A DNA stretch of 64,000 bases, taken from positions 9,515,442-9,579,441 of the forward strand of contig OW121740.1 of NCBI GenBank assembly GCA_933228675.1. Reading direction: 5' to 3'. The notes under the pieces were generated by a model. That model did not search any database. It had not been told where the DNA came from and saw only the letters and a list, made by a program, of their open reading frames with translations. The DNA is from Stomorhina lunata (lineage: Eukaryota > Arthropoda > Insecta > Diptera > Rhiniidae). Below are positions 25,771-38,160 of the stretch, one piece after another (within the stretch, counting starts at the first letter, position 1; each line of letters begins with the position of its first letter). Both the position numbers and the translations under genes were made by a program.

Positions 25771-26220
25771 ACCGTTATCAGGAAATTCGATATGTGCAAA
25801 TTATGTCACCGCCCAAATAAACGTGAGAAAAATTTTTAAATAAAGAAAATTTTGCAAATGTTAAGAAAAATCTAATAATGCAAAAAGAAAACGAAACAAC
25901 CCTTTTTAAACTTTGCTAAAATGCACAAAAGACTGCACAAATTTCTGCAAAATGCAATAGCTTTTCAAAAGGACATCATAGGGAGAAAATTAGTGGACGA
26001 TTATGGAAATTTTCTGGGTTCCGTTTAAGAATTCTCAAAGAAAATTTGCATATTTTTGATTGTTTTTAAATTATATGTAACAACAATAATGAATATTTAA
26101 TTAAAGTTTTAATTAAATTTAGAAAATAGCGTAAAAGAAAAACATGACTTGTTAATGCCTTGACATTTTTGCCAACCAAAAAATTATAAAGGGATATTTG
26201 CATAAATTTGAAAGGTTTTC
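25771..26220 (+). repeat. U block, copy 1
   Basis: Starts ACCGTTATCAGGAAATTCGA, ends near GCATAAATTTGAAAGG. Strongly similar to 30587-31040 in inverted orientation and less so to 41828-42225 in direct orientation. The most conserved part is AT-rich and non-coding (TTAATTAAAGTTTTAATTAA). It forms part of the left arm of the first large inverted duplication. Frames through it are not conserved between copies. Confidence 0.75.
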
Positions 26221-26464
26221 TAGAGATCTCTTATGGTTTTCCTTTTTGACAGAAGGTTCTTCTAGAAATATTTGATGGGAGTTACTTTATTTGAGTAAAG
26301 GAATGGGATTAATATTGATTTTGTTCTGAGCGAAAAAAAAAATTGCAATAAAATATTCTCAGAAGAAATATTAATTAATATATTAGAATTCGAATGCTTT
26401 AAAAATGTAAAATTTATAAAATTTACTAAAAAATTTGAAATTGTATATCATAAAATATATTTTC

Positions 26465-26590
26465 ATACATTCGGTAGCAAATATTACCTACTGGCAACAC
26501 TAAATGCACCTTCAATAACATGGGGGCTACGAATAATGCTATTACATAACAGCGAAATGTTATTCTATATTGTATTGTTAACCGTGACTC
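26465..26590 (-). repeat. T block (array-edge repeat), copy 2
   Basis: Reverse-complement partner of 30223-30351. Shared landmarks are AGTGTTGCCAGT, AATATTTGCTAC and ATAGAATAACATT. It abuts the next 33-bp array. Confidence 0.75.
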
Positions 26591-26689
26591 AGAAGCTTTT
26601 TATTTGGAAAACATATAAATCAAAATTTTTTTAATTTTCTATGTTTCAAAATTTTCAATAAAAAATTTAATATTTCTGGGAAGAATTTT

Positions 26690-28005
26690 CTGTAGAAAAT
26701 TTTACATTTTAAAGAATTTTCTATACATTTATTTATTACATTTATGTGAAAATTTTCTATAGAAAATTTTATATTTATGTGAAGATTTTCTATAGAAAAT
26801 TTTATATTTATGTGAAGATTTTCTATAGAAAATTTTACATTTTTGTTAAGATTTTCTATAGAAAATTTTACACTTTTGTTAAGATTTTCTATAGAAAATT
26901 TTACATTTATGTGAAGATTTTCTGTAGAAAATTTTATATTTATGTGAACAATTTTCTACCTAAAATTTTAAGTTTATGTAAAGAATTTTCTACAAAAAAA
27001 TTTACATTTATGTGATAATTTTCTATGGAACATTTTAAATTTATGTGATAATTTTCCATAGAAAATTTTACATTTATGTGATAATTTTCTATAAAAAATT
27101 TTATATTTATGTGATAATTTTCTATAGAAAATTTTACATTTATGTGATAATTTTCTATAGAAAATTTTACATTTATGTGATAATTATCTATAGAAAATTT
27201 TACATTTACGTGATAATTTTCTGTAGAAAATTTTACATTTATGTGATAATTTTCTATAGAAAATTTTACATTTATCTGATAATTTTCTATAGAAAATTTT
27301 ACATTTATGTGATAATTTTCTATAGAAAATTTTACATTTATGTGATAATTTTCTATAGAAAATTTTACATTTATGTGATAATTTTCTATAGAAAATTTTA
27401 CATTTATGTGATAATTTTCTATAGAAAATTTTACATTTATGTAAAAATTTTCTATAGAAAATTTTACATTTATGTGATAATTTTCTATAGAAAATTTTAC
27501 ATTTATGTGATAATTTTCTATAGAAAATTTTACATTTATGTGATAATTTTCTATAGAAAATTTTACATTTATGTCATAATTTTCTATAGAAAATTTTACA
27601 TTTATGTGATAATTTTCTATAGAAAATTTTACATTTATGTGATAATTTTCTGTAGAAAATTGTACATTTATGTGATAATTTTTAATAGAAAATTTAATAT
27701 TTATGTGATAATTTTCTATAGAAAATTTTACTTTTATGTGAAGTTTTCTATAGAAAATTTTACATTTATGTGGAGATTTTCTATATAAAATTTTATATTT
27801 AGTGAAGATTTTCTATAGAAAATTTTACATTTATGTGATAATTTTCTTTAAAAGATTTTACATTAATGTGAAGATTTTCTTTAGAAAATTTTACATTTAT
27901 TTGATGATTTTCTATAAGAAACTTTACATTTATTTGATTATTTTCTATAGAAAATTTTACATTTATTTGACAATTTTCTATAAAAAATTGTACATTTATG
28001 TGAGA
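26690..28005 (-). repeat. 33-bp minisatellite array 6 (inverted relative to array 5)
   Basis: About 39 units reading TTTACATTTATGTGATAA plus TTTTCTATAGAAAA, the mirror image of the TTATCACATAAATG units of array 5. Uniform between 27045 and 27660, with diverged ends. Confidence 0.95.
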
Positions 28006-29319
28006 AATAAGAAAAATACAAAAACTTCTTTTGATTTAATTTTTCCGTTATTTTTTTTTTAATGTAAATTAAAAATATTAATCCAAAATTAAAATTTATG
28101 TGCAAAAATATCTTAAAAAATTTCTTTATTATTTGCTCAACAATTAAATTGAATATCAACTTTAATTGAATTTCAATTTCTTACAAACAACACCAGAAAA
28201 ATAATCCCTTGTCATATTTGATCCTTGAAAATTGCTGTACAAATATACAACAATTCAAAATCGGGAATTCGTAAATGAAATCAATATTGAAATTTTAACA
28301 CAATTATTTATGGTTTGAAGTGTGTTCGAGTATTGAATTTGTGTAAAGAAATTGACTCAATATGCAAATTATTTTACCTCGAAATAAGATGTTTTGCCAT
28401 AAAGGGTTAGACAAGACACCGAAGACTTAAAGGAAGAAAAAAGGATTTAAATATTTGCATAACAGTGGCACAAGTCAAACGCATCAAGGAAATTGTGTGT
28501 TCGACATTAAATGTTTAAGGATGTGCAAATAAAATTTATGCAAATTAAGCAAAAAACCAAAGTTTTGCAATCAAGCGAAAAATTCAATTAAAAAGAATAA
28601 CAAAATTTTCGAAAAAAAGTCAATCAATGATTTAGGGTTAATTTCAAAAATAAAAAAAATCTATTGATCTTGAATTAAAAATTTTTTAAAAACATAAATT
28701 CTTTTGTTGAAAAAAAAAATTATGGTACAAAATAAATTTTAACGTCTTTTTTGCTTAAAAATGTATTCTAACGTATTTTCTTTGTTTGATTTCAAAATTT
28801 TTGTTAAGAAAAATTTTCAACGAGTTCAAAGTTCTTGATCATTAGCTAAATTTCGAGTTTTATCATTAATTTTATTTTCTTAAAAAATTTTCTTGTCTTT
28901 TAAAAAAAGTTCGTTTTTTATTTTGCAAAAAAATACTCTTTTCATTAAGTTTCTTAAATTTTTTAAGAAATTCCTTTGTCCTGTCTTATTGACAGCTGTA
29001 ATAAATGATTAATGTTTGTTGTGGGGAGTTTTGGGTTGACAGCTACCAGCAGCAACTCTCTTAAACATAAAACAGTGAGAGCAAAACAAACTCATTGACA
29101 GTTTTCACTCTTCAAAATGTAATTGATGATTGTTGATTTTCACACTTGAATTTTCATTTTCTTAAGGAAAAACTAAAAGAACATTTTTCTGTGATTAATG
29201 AGTTTTTCATAATTTTTGGCACAAAAAAAATGGAAAGAAAAATTCATTTAAAAAATAGTTTTTAAAAAACCGTATTTTATCACTTTTTTCAATCCTTTAA
29301 AAATATAAATAAATCTATC
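28006..29319. other. Centre of the first inverted duplication
   Basis: AT-rich complex sequence separating the two mirror arms. I see no gene, TE end or internal symmetry of its own. Repeated TTAATTGAATTT-like strings are too simple to interpret. Confidence 0.45.
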
Positions 29320-30175
29320 TATAGGAAAATCTTTATATAAATAAAAAATGTCTATAGAAAATTCTCTCAAAAATGTTAAATTTTCTATGGAAAATTCTTC
29401 TCAAAAATGTAAAATTTTGTAAAGAAAATTATCACATAAACGTAAAATTTTCTGTGGAAAATTATCACATAAATGTAAAATTTTTTATAGAAAATTCTTT
29501 ACATAAATGTAAAATTTTCAATAGAAAATCTTGACGTCAATTTAAAATTTCTAAAGAAAATACTCACATAAGTACAAAATTTTCTATAGAAAATTATCAC
29601 AAAAATGTAAAAATTTCTATAGAAAATTATCACGTAAATGTAAAATTTTCTATAGAAAATTCGTCATAAAAATGTAAAATTTTCTATAGAAAATTCTTCA
29701 TAAAAATGTAAAATTTTCTATAGAAAATTCTTCGTAAAAATGTAAAATTTTCTATAGAAAATTCTTCATAAAAATGTAAAATTTTCTATAGAAAATTCTT
29801 CATAAAAATGTAAAATTTTCTATAGAAAATTCTTCATAAAAATGTAAAATTTTCTATAGAAAATTATCACATAAATGTAAATTTTTCTATAGATAATTAT
29901 CACATAAATGTAAAATTTTCTTTAGAAAATTATCACATAAATGCAAAATTTTCATTAAAATTTATCACATAAATGTTAAATTTTCTATAGAAAATGATCA
30001 CCTAAATGTAAAATTTTCTTTAGAAAATTCTTTATATAAGAGTAAAATTTTCTATAGAAAATTATCACATAAAAGTAAAGTTTTCAATAGAAAATTATCC
30101 CATAAATGTAAAATTTTCTATAGAAAATTTTTCACAAAAATGTTAAATTTTCTATACAAAATTTTGAAATATAGA
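29320..30175 (+). repeat. 33-bp minisatellite array 7
   Basis: About 26 units of GTAAAATTTTCTATAGAAAA with TTCTTCATAAAAAT or TTATCACATAAAT linkers. It is the mirror partner of array 6 across the 28.0-29.3 kb centre. Confidence 0.9.
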
Positions 30176-30222
30176 ATATTATAAAATTTTGATTTACATG
30201 TTTTCCTAATAAAAAATACTTT

Positions 30223-30351
30223 AGAGTCACTGTGCTTTTAACAATATAACATAGAATAACATTGGCGCTGTTAATAAATAACAGTGTTCGCAGCCCCAGT
30301 TATTGCAGGTGCATGTAGTGTTGCCAGTGAGTAATATTTGCTACTGAATAC
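30223..30351 (+). repeat. T block (array-edge repeat), copy 3
   Basis: Best-preserved copy: GAGTCACTGTGCTTTTAACA at the start, GTGTTGCCAGTGAGTAATAT near the end. It contains TAACAGTG/CACTGT-type short inverted motifs. It lies immediately outside array 7 and mirrors copy 2. Weaker relatives occur near 34565-34690 and, inverted, near 38060-38135, again at array edges. Confidence 0.75.
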
Positions 30352-30586
30352 ATGAAATAAATAAATTGAATTAAATACAATTTCAAATTTTCTAGTAAAT
30401 TTTGATAAGTTTAAAGTTTTTGATGCGTTGGAATTCTATAATGTTAATTAATATTTCCCTTGCGAATATTTGTTTGCGAAAAATTTTTCGCTTAAAACAA
30501 AATCAATAAAAATCCCTTTCCTTTTCTTAAAGAAAATTTCAAGAATAACCTTCTTTCAAACAAGGCACCCATAAAACATCTCTACA

Positions 30587-31110
30587 AAACCTTTAAAATT
30601 TATGCAAATTCCCCTTTATAATTTTTTGGTTGGCAAAAATGTCAAGGCATTAACAAGTTATGTTTTTCTTTTACGCTATTTTCTAAATTTAATTAAAACT
30701 TTAATTAAATATTCATTATTGTTGTTACATATCATTTAAAAACAATCTAAAATATGCAAATTTTCTTTGAAGATTCTTCAACGGAACCCAGAAAATTTCC
30801 ATAATCGTCCACTAATTTTCTCCCTATGATGTCCTTTTTGAAAGGGTTTAGTGATATTGCAGTTTTTTTTGCAATCTTTTGTGCATTTTTGCAAAGTTTA
30901 AAAAGGGTTGTTCCGTTTTCTTTTTGCATTCTTAGATTTTCCTTAAAATTTGCAAAATTTTCTTGATTTAAAAATTTTTCTCACGTTTATTTTGGCGGTG
31001 ACATAATTTGCACATATCGAATTTCCTGATAACGGTTCTTCAAAAGGGACAAAAAGTGTTGCAAAAATGTCGGAAGGAAAAAGGGTTAAGGATTTTACGC
31101 AAATTATTTT
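30587..31110 (-). repeat. U block, copy 2
   Basis: Reverse complement of 25771-26220 along its whole length, with near-identity around 30620-30735. Beyond 31040 it continues with sequence (ATTTTACGCAAATTATT, inverted) matched by the third copy at about 41750 but not by the first, so it is the longest version. Confidence 0.75.
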
Positions 31111-31159
31111 AAATTGCCAAATGAAACATTTGTCAATTTTTAGACATTTTTTTAATTTC

Positions 31160-31400
31160 TTTAGAATATGGACTTGTTTTAGTTTATGATTTTGGAATTA
31201 GAACTTGTTCTAGTTTAGGTCTACTTAAAATCTACATACTTCAGATTTTAGTCTAGGTTCTTGCTTGGTTGAAGTTTAGTTCTATTTCAGATCTAGGTTC
31301 AGTTCTAGTTCATTTTTAGTATGGTTATAAATTTTCTTTGGAATATGGGCTGACTCTAGTCTAGTTTGGTTCTAGTTTTTATTTAGGTTTGTCGGGTTTG
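31160..31400. repeat. Degenerate TCTAGTT-rich short-period repeat
   Basis: Loose reiteration of TTCTAGTTTAGG, GTCTAGGTTC and AGTTCTAGTTC with a period of about 6-12 bp. It is reminiscent of, but not the same as, the GTCTTAGTCTAT 12-bp satellite at 43 kb. Confidence 0.55.
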
Positions 31401-31544
31401 GAGGCTTATTTAAAAAAAACACCCGATTTTAGACTTTTGATATAAAAATGCAAATGATTTCAAAATTTTAATATTCTCGCGATTGGTTGCTTATTTAAGA
31501 AACTACAGGCGATTTTAGGTTTTTAAATAGTAAATTTTATAAAA

Positions 31545-33000
31545 AATTTCCTTAAAATAGTCAATTTTCGAAAAATTTCCTATAAATAGTCAATATGCGA
31601 ATTTCAATTTTTGAAAAATTTCCTATTAATAGTCAGTTTTTGAAAAATTTTTCATAGTCAATTTTCGAAAAATTTCCTTAAAATAGTCAGTTTTCGAATT
31701 TCAATTTTTGAAAAATTTTCTTATAAATAGTCAATATTTAAAAAATTTCCTATAAATAGGCAATTTTTGAAAAATTTTCCTATAAATAGTCAATTTTCGT
31801 AAAATTTTCTATAAATAGTCAATTTTCGAAAAATTTCCTATAAATAGTCAATTTTCCAAAAATTTGCTATAAATAGTCATTTTTTGAAAAATTTCCTATA
31901 AATAGTCAATTTTCGAAAAATTTCCTAAATAGTCATTTTTTAAAAATTTCCTGTAAAGAGTCAATTTTCGAAAAATTTCCTATAAATTTTCCAAAAATTT
32001 GCTATAAATAGTCATTTTTTGAAAAATTTCCTATTAATAGTCAATTTTCGAAAAACTTCCTTAAATAGTCATTTTTTTAAAATTTCCTATAATAGTCAAT
32101 TTTCGAAAAATTTCCTTTAAATAGTAAATTTTCGAAAAAATTCCTATAAATAGTAAATTTTCGCAAAAATTTCCTTTAAATAGTTAATTTTCAAAAAATT
32201 TCCTATAAATAGAAAATTGTCAACTTTCGAAAAAAATTTCCTGAAAAATTTCGAAAAATTTCCTATCAATAGTCAATTTTCGAAAAATTTTTGATAAATA
32301 ATAAATTTTCGAAAAATTTCTTTTAAATATTAAATTTTCGAAAATTTTTCTATAAAAAGTTAATTTTTGAAAAATTTCCTATAAATAGTTAGTTTTCGAA
32401 AAGTTTGCTATAAATAGTCAATTTACGAAAAATTTCCTATCAAAAGTCAATTTTCAAAAAATTTCCTATCAATAGTCAATTTTCGAAAATAATAAATAAT
32501 AATAATATTTATTATTTATTAAATTTTCGAAAAATTTCTTTTAAATATTAAATTTTCGAAAATTTTCCTATAAATAGTTAATTTTTGAAAAATTTCCTAT
32601 AAGTAGTTAGTTTTCGAAAAGTTTGCCATAAATAGTCAATTTTCGAAAAATTTCCTATAAATAGGTAATTTTCGAAAAATTTCCTATCAATAGTCAATTT
32701 TTGAAAAATTTTCTCTAAATAGCCAATTTTTGAAAAATATCCTTTAAATAGTAAATTTTCGAAAATTTTTTTATAAATTTTCCAAAAATTTCCTATAAAT
32801 AGTCAATTTTTGGAAAAGTTTCCTATAAATAGCCAATTTCCGAAAAATTTCCTATAGATAGTAAATTTTCGAAAAACTTAATATAAATAGTCAATTTTCA
32901 AAAAATTTCATATAAATAGAAAATTTTTCAATTTTCAAAAAATTTTCTTTAAATAGTCAATTTTCAAAAAATTTCCTGTAAATAGTCAATTTTCAAAAAC
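31545..33000 (+). repeat. 29-bp minisatellite array 8 (CCTATAAATAG lineage)
   Basis: About 50 units: TTTCCTATAAATAGTCAA plus TTTTCGAAAAA. The core differs from the TTTTCTATAGAAAA lineage and is not self-complementary, though TTTTCGAAAA is a palindrome. A short ATAATAATAATATT interruption is at about 32490-32520. Confidence 0.9.
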
Positions 33001-34694
33001 TCTCCACCAGCCTTTCTACTCCTGTCATTTTTTTACTTGCTACAACACTTTCCTTGACGGTTGACAATATTTGGAAAATGTATTTTTAATGTTACAAATT
33101 TTCACCCTTGTTCGCTGGAGGCTATAGAAGGATCTGCTTAAGGTTCTAGAATGCGCAAATAAATGAAAATGCTAATTTATGCAAATGATTTACAAAAAGA
33201 AGATTGTAAAAAATCGAAATTCGATTTTCAAAATTCAATTGATTTGTAATTTACATGTTCGGTTAAATGGTTCGTTACTTAAAACTATAACAACATTTAC
33301 CAGTATTTGAACCCCCTTTGAATATTGATTTCAGAAAAAACACGAGGAGATGGAAGGATCGTCCACAAAAATGGCAATAAAGGCAAAATTTTGTGAAAAT
33401 AGAAAAATCTGCATAAAAATAATACAAGTCAAATTTATTGAAACACGCACATAAAATCTTAAGCGACTATGCAAAAGAGAGTGAGAGAGAGGGGGATTGA
33501 AATATGCAAAACAAAAGTCCTTTGACATTTTCATTCATGTGTCACAGAACTACAAAAATGCAAAGAATGAATGAATGAACGAACGAAATAAATGCAAAGA
33601 ATAGCACAATGTCATTGTTACGAAAATGAAGTTATAAAAATTTAGTACTGGAAAAATTAGAATCGGAATTAGAATAACAAAAAAAGCGAAAAATAGAGAG
33701 CAGAAATTTGCATATTTTGCCAATGATTTTAAAACAGTTTTAAAACGTTACCAGGTTTTAGAGAATTTTGTGCATAAATTTTTTTTTTGCCATTGTTCGA
33801 TTGATTTGATTGTTTCGTAAATTGTAACAAAACTGAATGAATGACTGACTAGTCAGTCAGTCAAAGACTGAGAAAAAGTGTATATTACTAAAAGTCATTG
33901 ATTGTTTATGTGCGATCTGATCCTTTCCATTCTTTTGCCAGGGGCTTGTCATATAAATTTGTAAAATAAAAATTTACAATTGCCAACTACATCGTTTTAA
34001 AAACTTTGATTACAATTACATTGTCATTTTAATTTTGGCTTTGTATTAGAACTATTTTTTCAAAATTTTAAAACTTTAACGTATTTTGAGAAATGTAAAT
34101 CCTTGTAAAACATTTTCTGCGCTTGTTAAGTTGTTAGAATTAAAAATTTCCATCTAGCAAAATAAAGGAAATTTGCATGAAAATGTAAGGCTTTTTGTTT
34201 ATCTTCGAAATTTTGAGTGATGTTTTGCTGTTGATGGAATGTCCTGTCCTGGTATAATGTGCCTTAAGAGGACTGTTATGATTAGCTGGGAAAATTTATT
34301 GCTTTTTAATTGGTTTAAGTTACAAGAATTATTTCAAAATCTTTGGACAATTGTCTTTTCGGGTGAGAACAAGAAATGAGCAATTTGTTTGCCATTTAGA
34401 TTTGGAAATTGTAACAGACATTTTAAGAGGTTTTAATTTGTCTCAAATCGTTTACATTTTCCTTTAGCAAAAAAATTTAAAGAATCTTTAAATAAGAAAA
34501 TATTATAAGAAATTACAATTCAATCAAAAAAAAAATGGCAATACCGAACACATAACTTTGCTGTTATATATTTAACATTAAGACATTTAACATAAGAAAG
34601 CTTTTACTTACATTCTAGTAATAACATAACAGTCACTGTTAGCGGTACATAATGGGTAATGTACAGGGTAAAGGGTTGCCAGTTTGGAAAAAAC
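33001..34694. other. Gene-less spacer with weak T block
   Basis: AT-rich complex DNA. The end, about 34565-34690 (CATAACAGTCACTGTTAGCG, then GGGTTGCCAGTTTGG), resembles the T block. A minus-strand frame at 33331-33534 starts at an ATG and is 67 codons, but it shows no domain, splice signal or conserved partner, so I do not call it. A TGAATGAATGAACGAACG run is near 33567. Confidence 0.4.
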
Positions 34695-37115
34695 CTATAA
34701 ATATTAAATTTTCGAAAAAATTTCTATAAATAGACAATTTTCGAAAAAATTTCCTATAAAAAGTAAATTTTTCAAAAATTTCCTATAAATAATAAATTTT
34801 TGAAAATTTTCCTAAAAATAGTCAATTTTCGAAAAATTTCTTATAAATAGTCAATTTTCGAAAAAATTTCCTATAAATAGTCAATTCTCGAAAAATTTCA
34901 TAAAAATAGTCAATTTTCGAAAAATTTCCTAAAAATAGTTAATTTTCGAAAAATTTCTTATAAATAGTTAATTTTCGAAAAATTTTCTATAAATAGAAAA
35001 TTTTTAAAAAATTTCCTATAAAAAGTAAATTTTTGAAAAATTTCCTATAAATAGTCAATTTTTGAAAAAGCTTCTATAAATAGTCAATTTGAAAAAAATT
35101 TCCCATAAATAATCAATTTTTGAAAAATTTTCTATAAATAGACAATTATTGCAAAATTTCCTATAAATATTAATTTTTTGAAAATTTTCCTATAAATAGT
35201 AAATTTTTTTTTAATTTCCTATAAATAGTAAATTTTCGAAAAATTTCCTATAAATAGTCAATTTTCGAAAAATTTCCCATAAATAATCAATTTTCAAAAA
35301 ATTTCCCGTAAATAGTAAATTTTTGCAAATATTCCTATCAATAGAAAATTTTCGAAAAATTTCCTATAAATAGTAAATTTTTGAAAAATTTCCTATAAAT
35401 AGTTAATTTGCGAAAAATTTCCTTTAAATAGTCAATTTTGGAAAAATTTCCTATAAATAGTAAATTTTTAAAAATTTCCTATATATAGTCAATCTTCGAA
35501 AAATTTTCTATAAAAAGTAAATTTTCTACAAATAGTCAATTTTCGAAAAATTTCCTATAAATAGTCAATTTTCGAAAAATTTCCTATAAATAGTAAATTT
35601 TTGAAAAACTTTCTATAAATACAAAATTTTCGAAAAATTTCCTATAAATAGAAAATTTTCGAAAAATTTCCTATAAATAGTCAATTTTTAAAAAATTTCC
35701 TATAAATAGTAAATTTTTGAAAAATTTACTATAAATAGTCAATTTTTGAAAATTTTGCTATAAAAAGTAAATATTCGAAAAATTTCCGATAAATAAAAAA
35801 AAATCCTATAAATAGTCCATTTTCGAAAAATTTCCTATAAAAAGTCAACTTTTTAAAAATTTTCTATATATAGTAAATTTAAAAAAAAACCCTATAAAAT
35901 AGTCAATTTTCGAATAATTCTCTATAAATAGTTAATTTTGGAAAAATTTCCTATAAATAGTCAATTTTTGAAAAATTTCCTAAAAATAGTAAATTTTTGA
36001 AAAATTTCTTATAAATAGTCAATTTTTGAAAAATTTCCTATAAATAGTCAATTTTTAAAAAATTTTTGAAAAATTTCCTATAAATAGTAAATTTTTGAAA
36101 AATTTCCTATAAATAGTTAATTTTTGAAAAATTTCCTAAAAATAGTAAATTTTTGAAAAATTTTCTATAAAAAGTCAATTTTTAAAAAATTTCCTATAAA
36201 TAGTCAATTTTTGAAAATTTTGCTATAAATAGTAAATATTCGAAAAATTTCCTATAAATAAAAAAAAATCCTTTAAATAGTCCATTTTCGAAAAATTTCC
36301 TATAAAAAGTCAACTTTTTAAAAATTTTCTATATATAGAAAATTAAAAAAAAAAAATCCCTATAAAATAGTCAATTTTCGAATAATTCCCTATAAATAGT
36401 CAATTTTTGAAAAATTTCCTATAAATACTAAATTTTTGAAAAATTTCCTATATATAGTCAATCTTCGAAAAATTTTCTTTAAAAAGTAAATTTTCTACAA
36501 ATAGTCAATTTTCGAAAAATTTCCTATAAATAATCAATTTTCGAAAAATTTCCTATAAATAGTAAATTTTTTAAAAATTTTCTATAAATAGAAAATTTTC
36601 GAAAAATTTCCTATAAATAGAAAATTTTTGAAAAATTTCCTATAAATAGTAAATTTTTTAAAAATTTTCTTATAAATAGTAAAATTTTGAAAAATTTCCT
36701 ATAAAAAGTAAATTTTTGAAAAATTTCCTATAAATAGTCAATTTTTAAAAAATTTCCTATAAATAGTAAATTTTTGAAAAATTTCCTATAAATAGTCAAT
36801 TTTTGAAAATTTTGCTATAAAAAGTAAATATGTATTCGAAAAATTTCCGATAAATAAAAAAAAAATCCTATAAATAGTCCATTTTCGAAAAATTTCCTAT
36901 AAAAAGTCAACTTTTTGAAAATTTTCTATATATAGTAAATTTAAAAAAAAATCCCTATAAAATAGTCAATTTTCGAATAATTCCCTATAAATAGTTAATT
37001 TTGGAAAAATTTCCTATAAATAGTCAAATTTTGAAAAATTTCCTAAAAATAGTAAATTTTTGAAACATTTTCTATTAATAGTCAATTTTCGAAAAATTTC
37101 CTATAAATAGTCAAC
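34695..37115 (+). repeat. 29-bp minisatellite array 9 with higher-order blocks
   Basis: About 80 units of TTTCCTATAAATAGT plus CAATTTTCGAAAAA. A rare variant cluster (AAAAAAATCC followed by AAATAGTCCATTTTCG, then TCTATATATAG) recurs with GTCCAT at 35815, 36280 and 36877, so blocks of about 465 and 597 bp were duplicated in tandem. Confidence 0.9.
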
Positions 37116-38160
37116 AATTCATTAATTTAAAAAAATTCATTATTATTCTTTTTAAACTTTGAAATTTCCTATAAAAAAATAAATATATATTTGCTAATGA
37201 TTAAATTGATTAATGATCAATTTGAATTTCAAAATTTCCTAAAACAAATAATGCCAAAAAAAAAAAATATTCTTCCTTGATTAAATAGTGAGATCATTAA
37301 AAAAACATCTTAAATTTCCTTAAAATGCCCAAGAAGGAAAAAAAAGGATTTCAAAAGTGATCTTCAAATATTTTCTCTCACGTTGAAAGATTTTTAGCCA
37401 AAAAGAAAATCATTAACGTTTTTAGGTAAAAATCACCAAAAAAATCTACAATATTTTTTATCCTAAGTAATGACAATATTAAAATTAATGATGTAACCCA
37501 AAGACATTGGATACTTTTTCGTTTCACCCTTTCACCCCTTTTGGGTGAATTATCTTATATTTTCCTTAATTTTTTACAACATTTTCTTTAAAAAGATGTT
37601 GCATGTTTTTTTCTCTTAAATAAAAATTTAAGGGAAATTTGTGCTTGATCATTCATTAGCAGATCCTTCGTTATTTTTTTGCTTTTAACAAAATTTAATC
37701 CTTTCGTTTGTTTAGCCAACACAGGTAATAAATAAAATTTTGCTTGTAACTGCATCATTTATCCTTTTTCATGTAATGATTTTTTATTTTTAAAAATTTT
37801 GAAAATTTTAAAGCATAATTCATTAATTATTTTTGAAGTAAATGTGATTTTTAGGGGTGTTTTGTATTTTCTGTTGCTGAGTAAAAGTTTTCGCGACATA
37901 TGATTCATGATTTTTGCAAATAAAAATTGCAAAAAGGTCAGCAAATTTTTTCTAATATCTTCAACCCTTTTTTTGCAAAGAATTTGAGAAAAAAAATTTG
38001 ATTTATTTTACTAATTTAGAAAAACAAATAATTGATTAGTTGGAATGCCTAAAAGAAAACTTGGCAACACTGTTATGGTTTTAAGAGTGAAAATACTTTT
38101 ACAGTTGCTGTTAATTTATTTAAGAGCTTTTAAAAGAGAAAATTTCATATCCAATTTATG
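37116..38160. other. Gene-less spacer
   Basis: AT-rich complex DNA, ending with an inverted weak T block (GGCAACACTGTTATGG at about 38065). No coding sequence recognised. The short minus-strand frame at 37759-37944 shows no motif. Confidence 0.4.

Noticed and set aside
23926..28159. Repetitive proteins such as INVKFSIENFY multiples and IIFYRKFYIYV multiples
   Set aside because: 33-bp minisatellite translated on either strand. Frames appear on both strands of the same DNA and break at every irregular unit.
33331..33534. 67-codon minus-strand frame in the 33-kb spacer
   Set aside because: It has an ATG and a possible hydrophobic stretch, but no Kozak-type context, splice signal or second copy; expected by chance in 64 kb.
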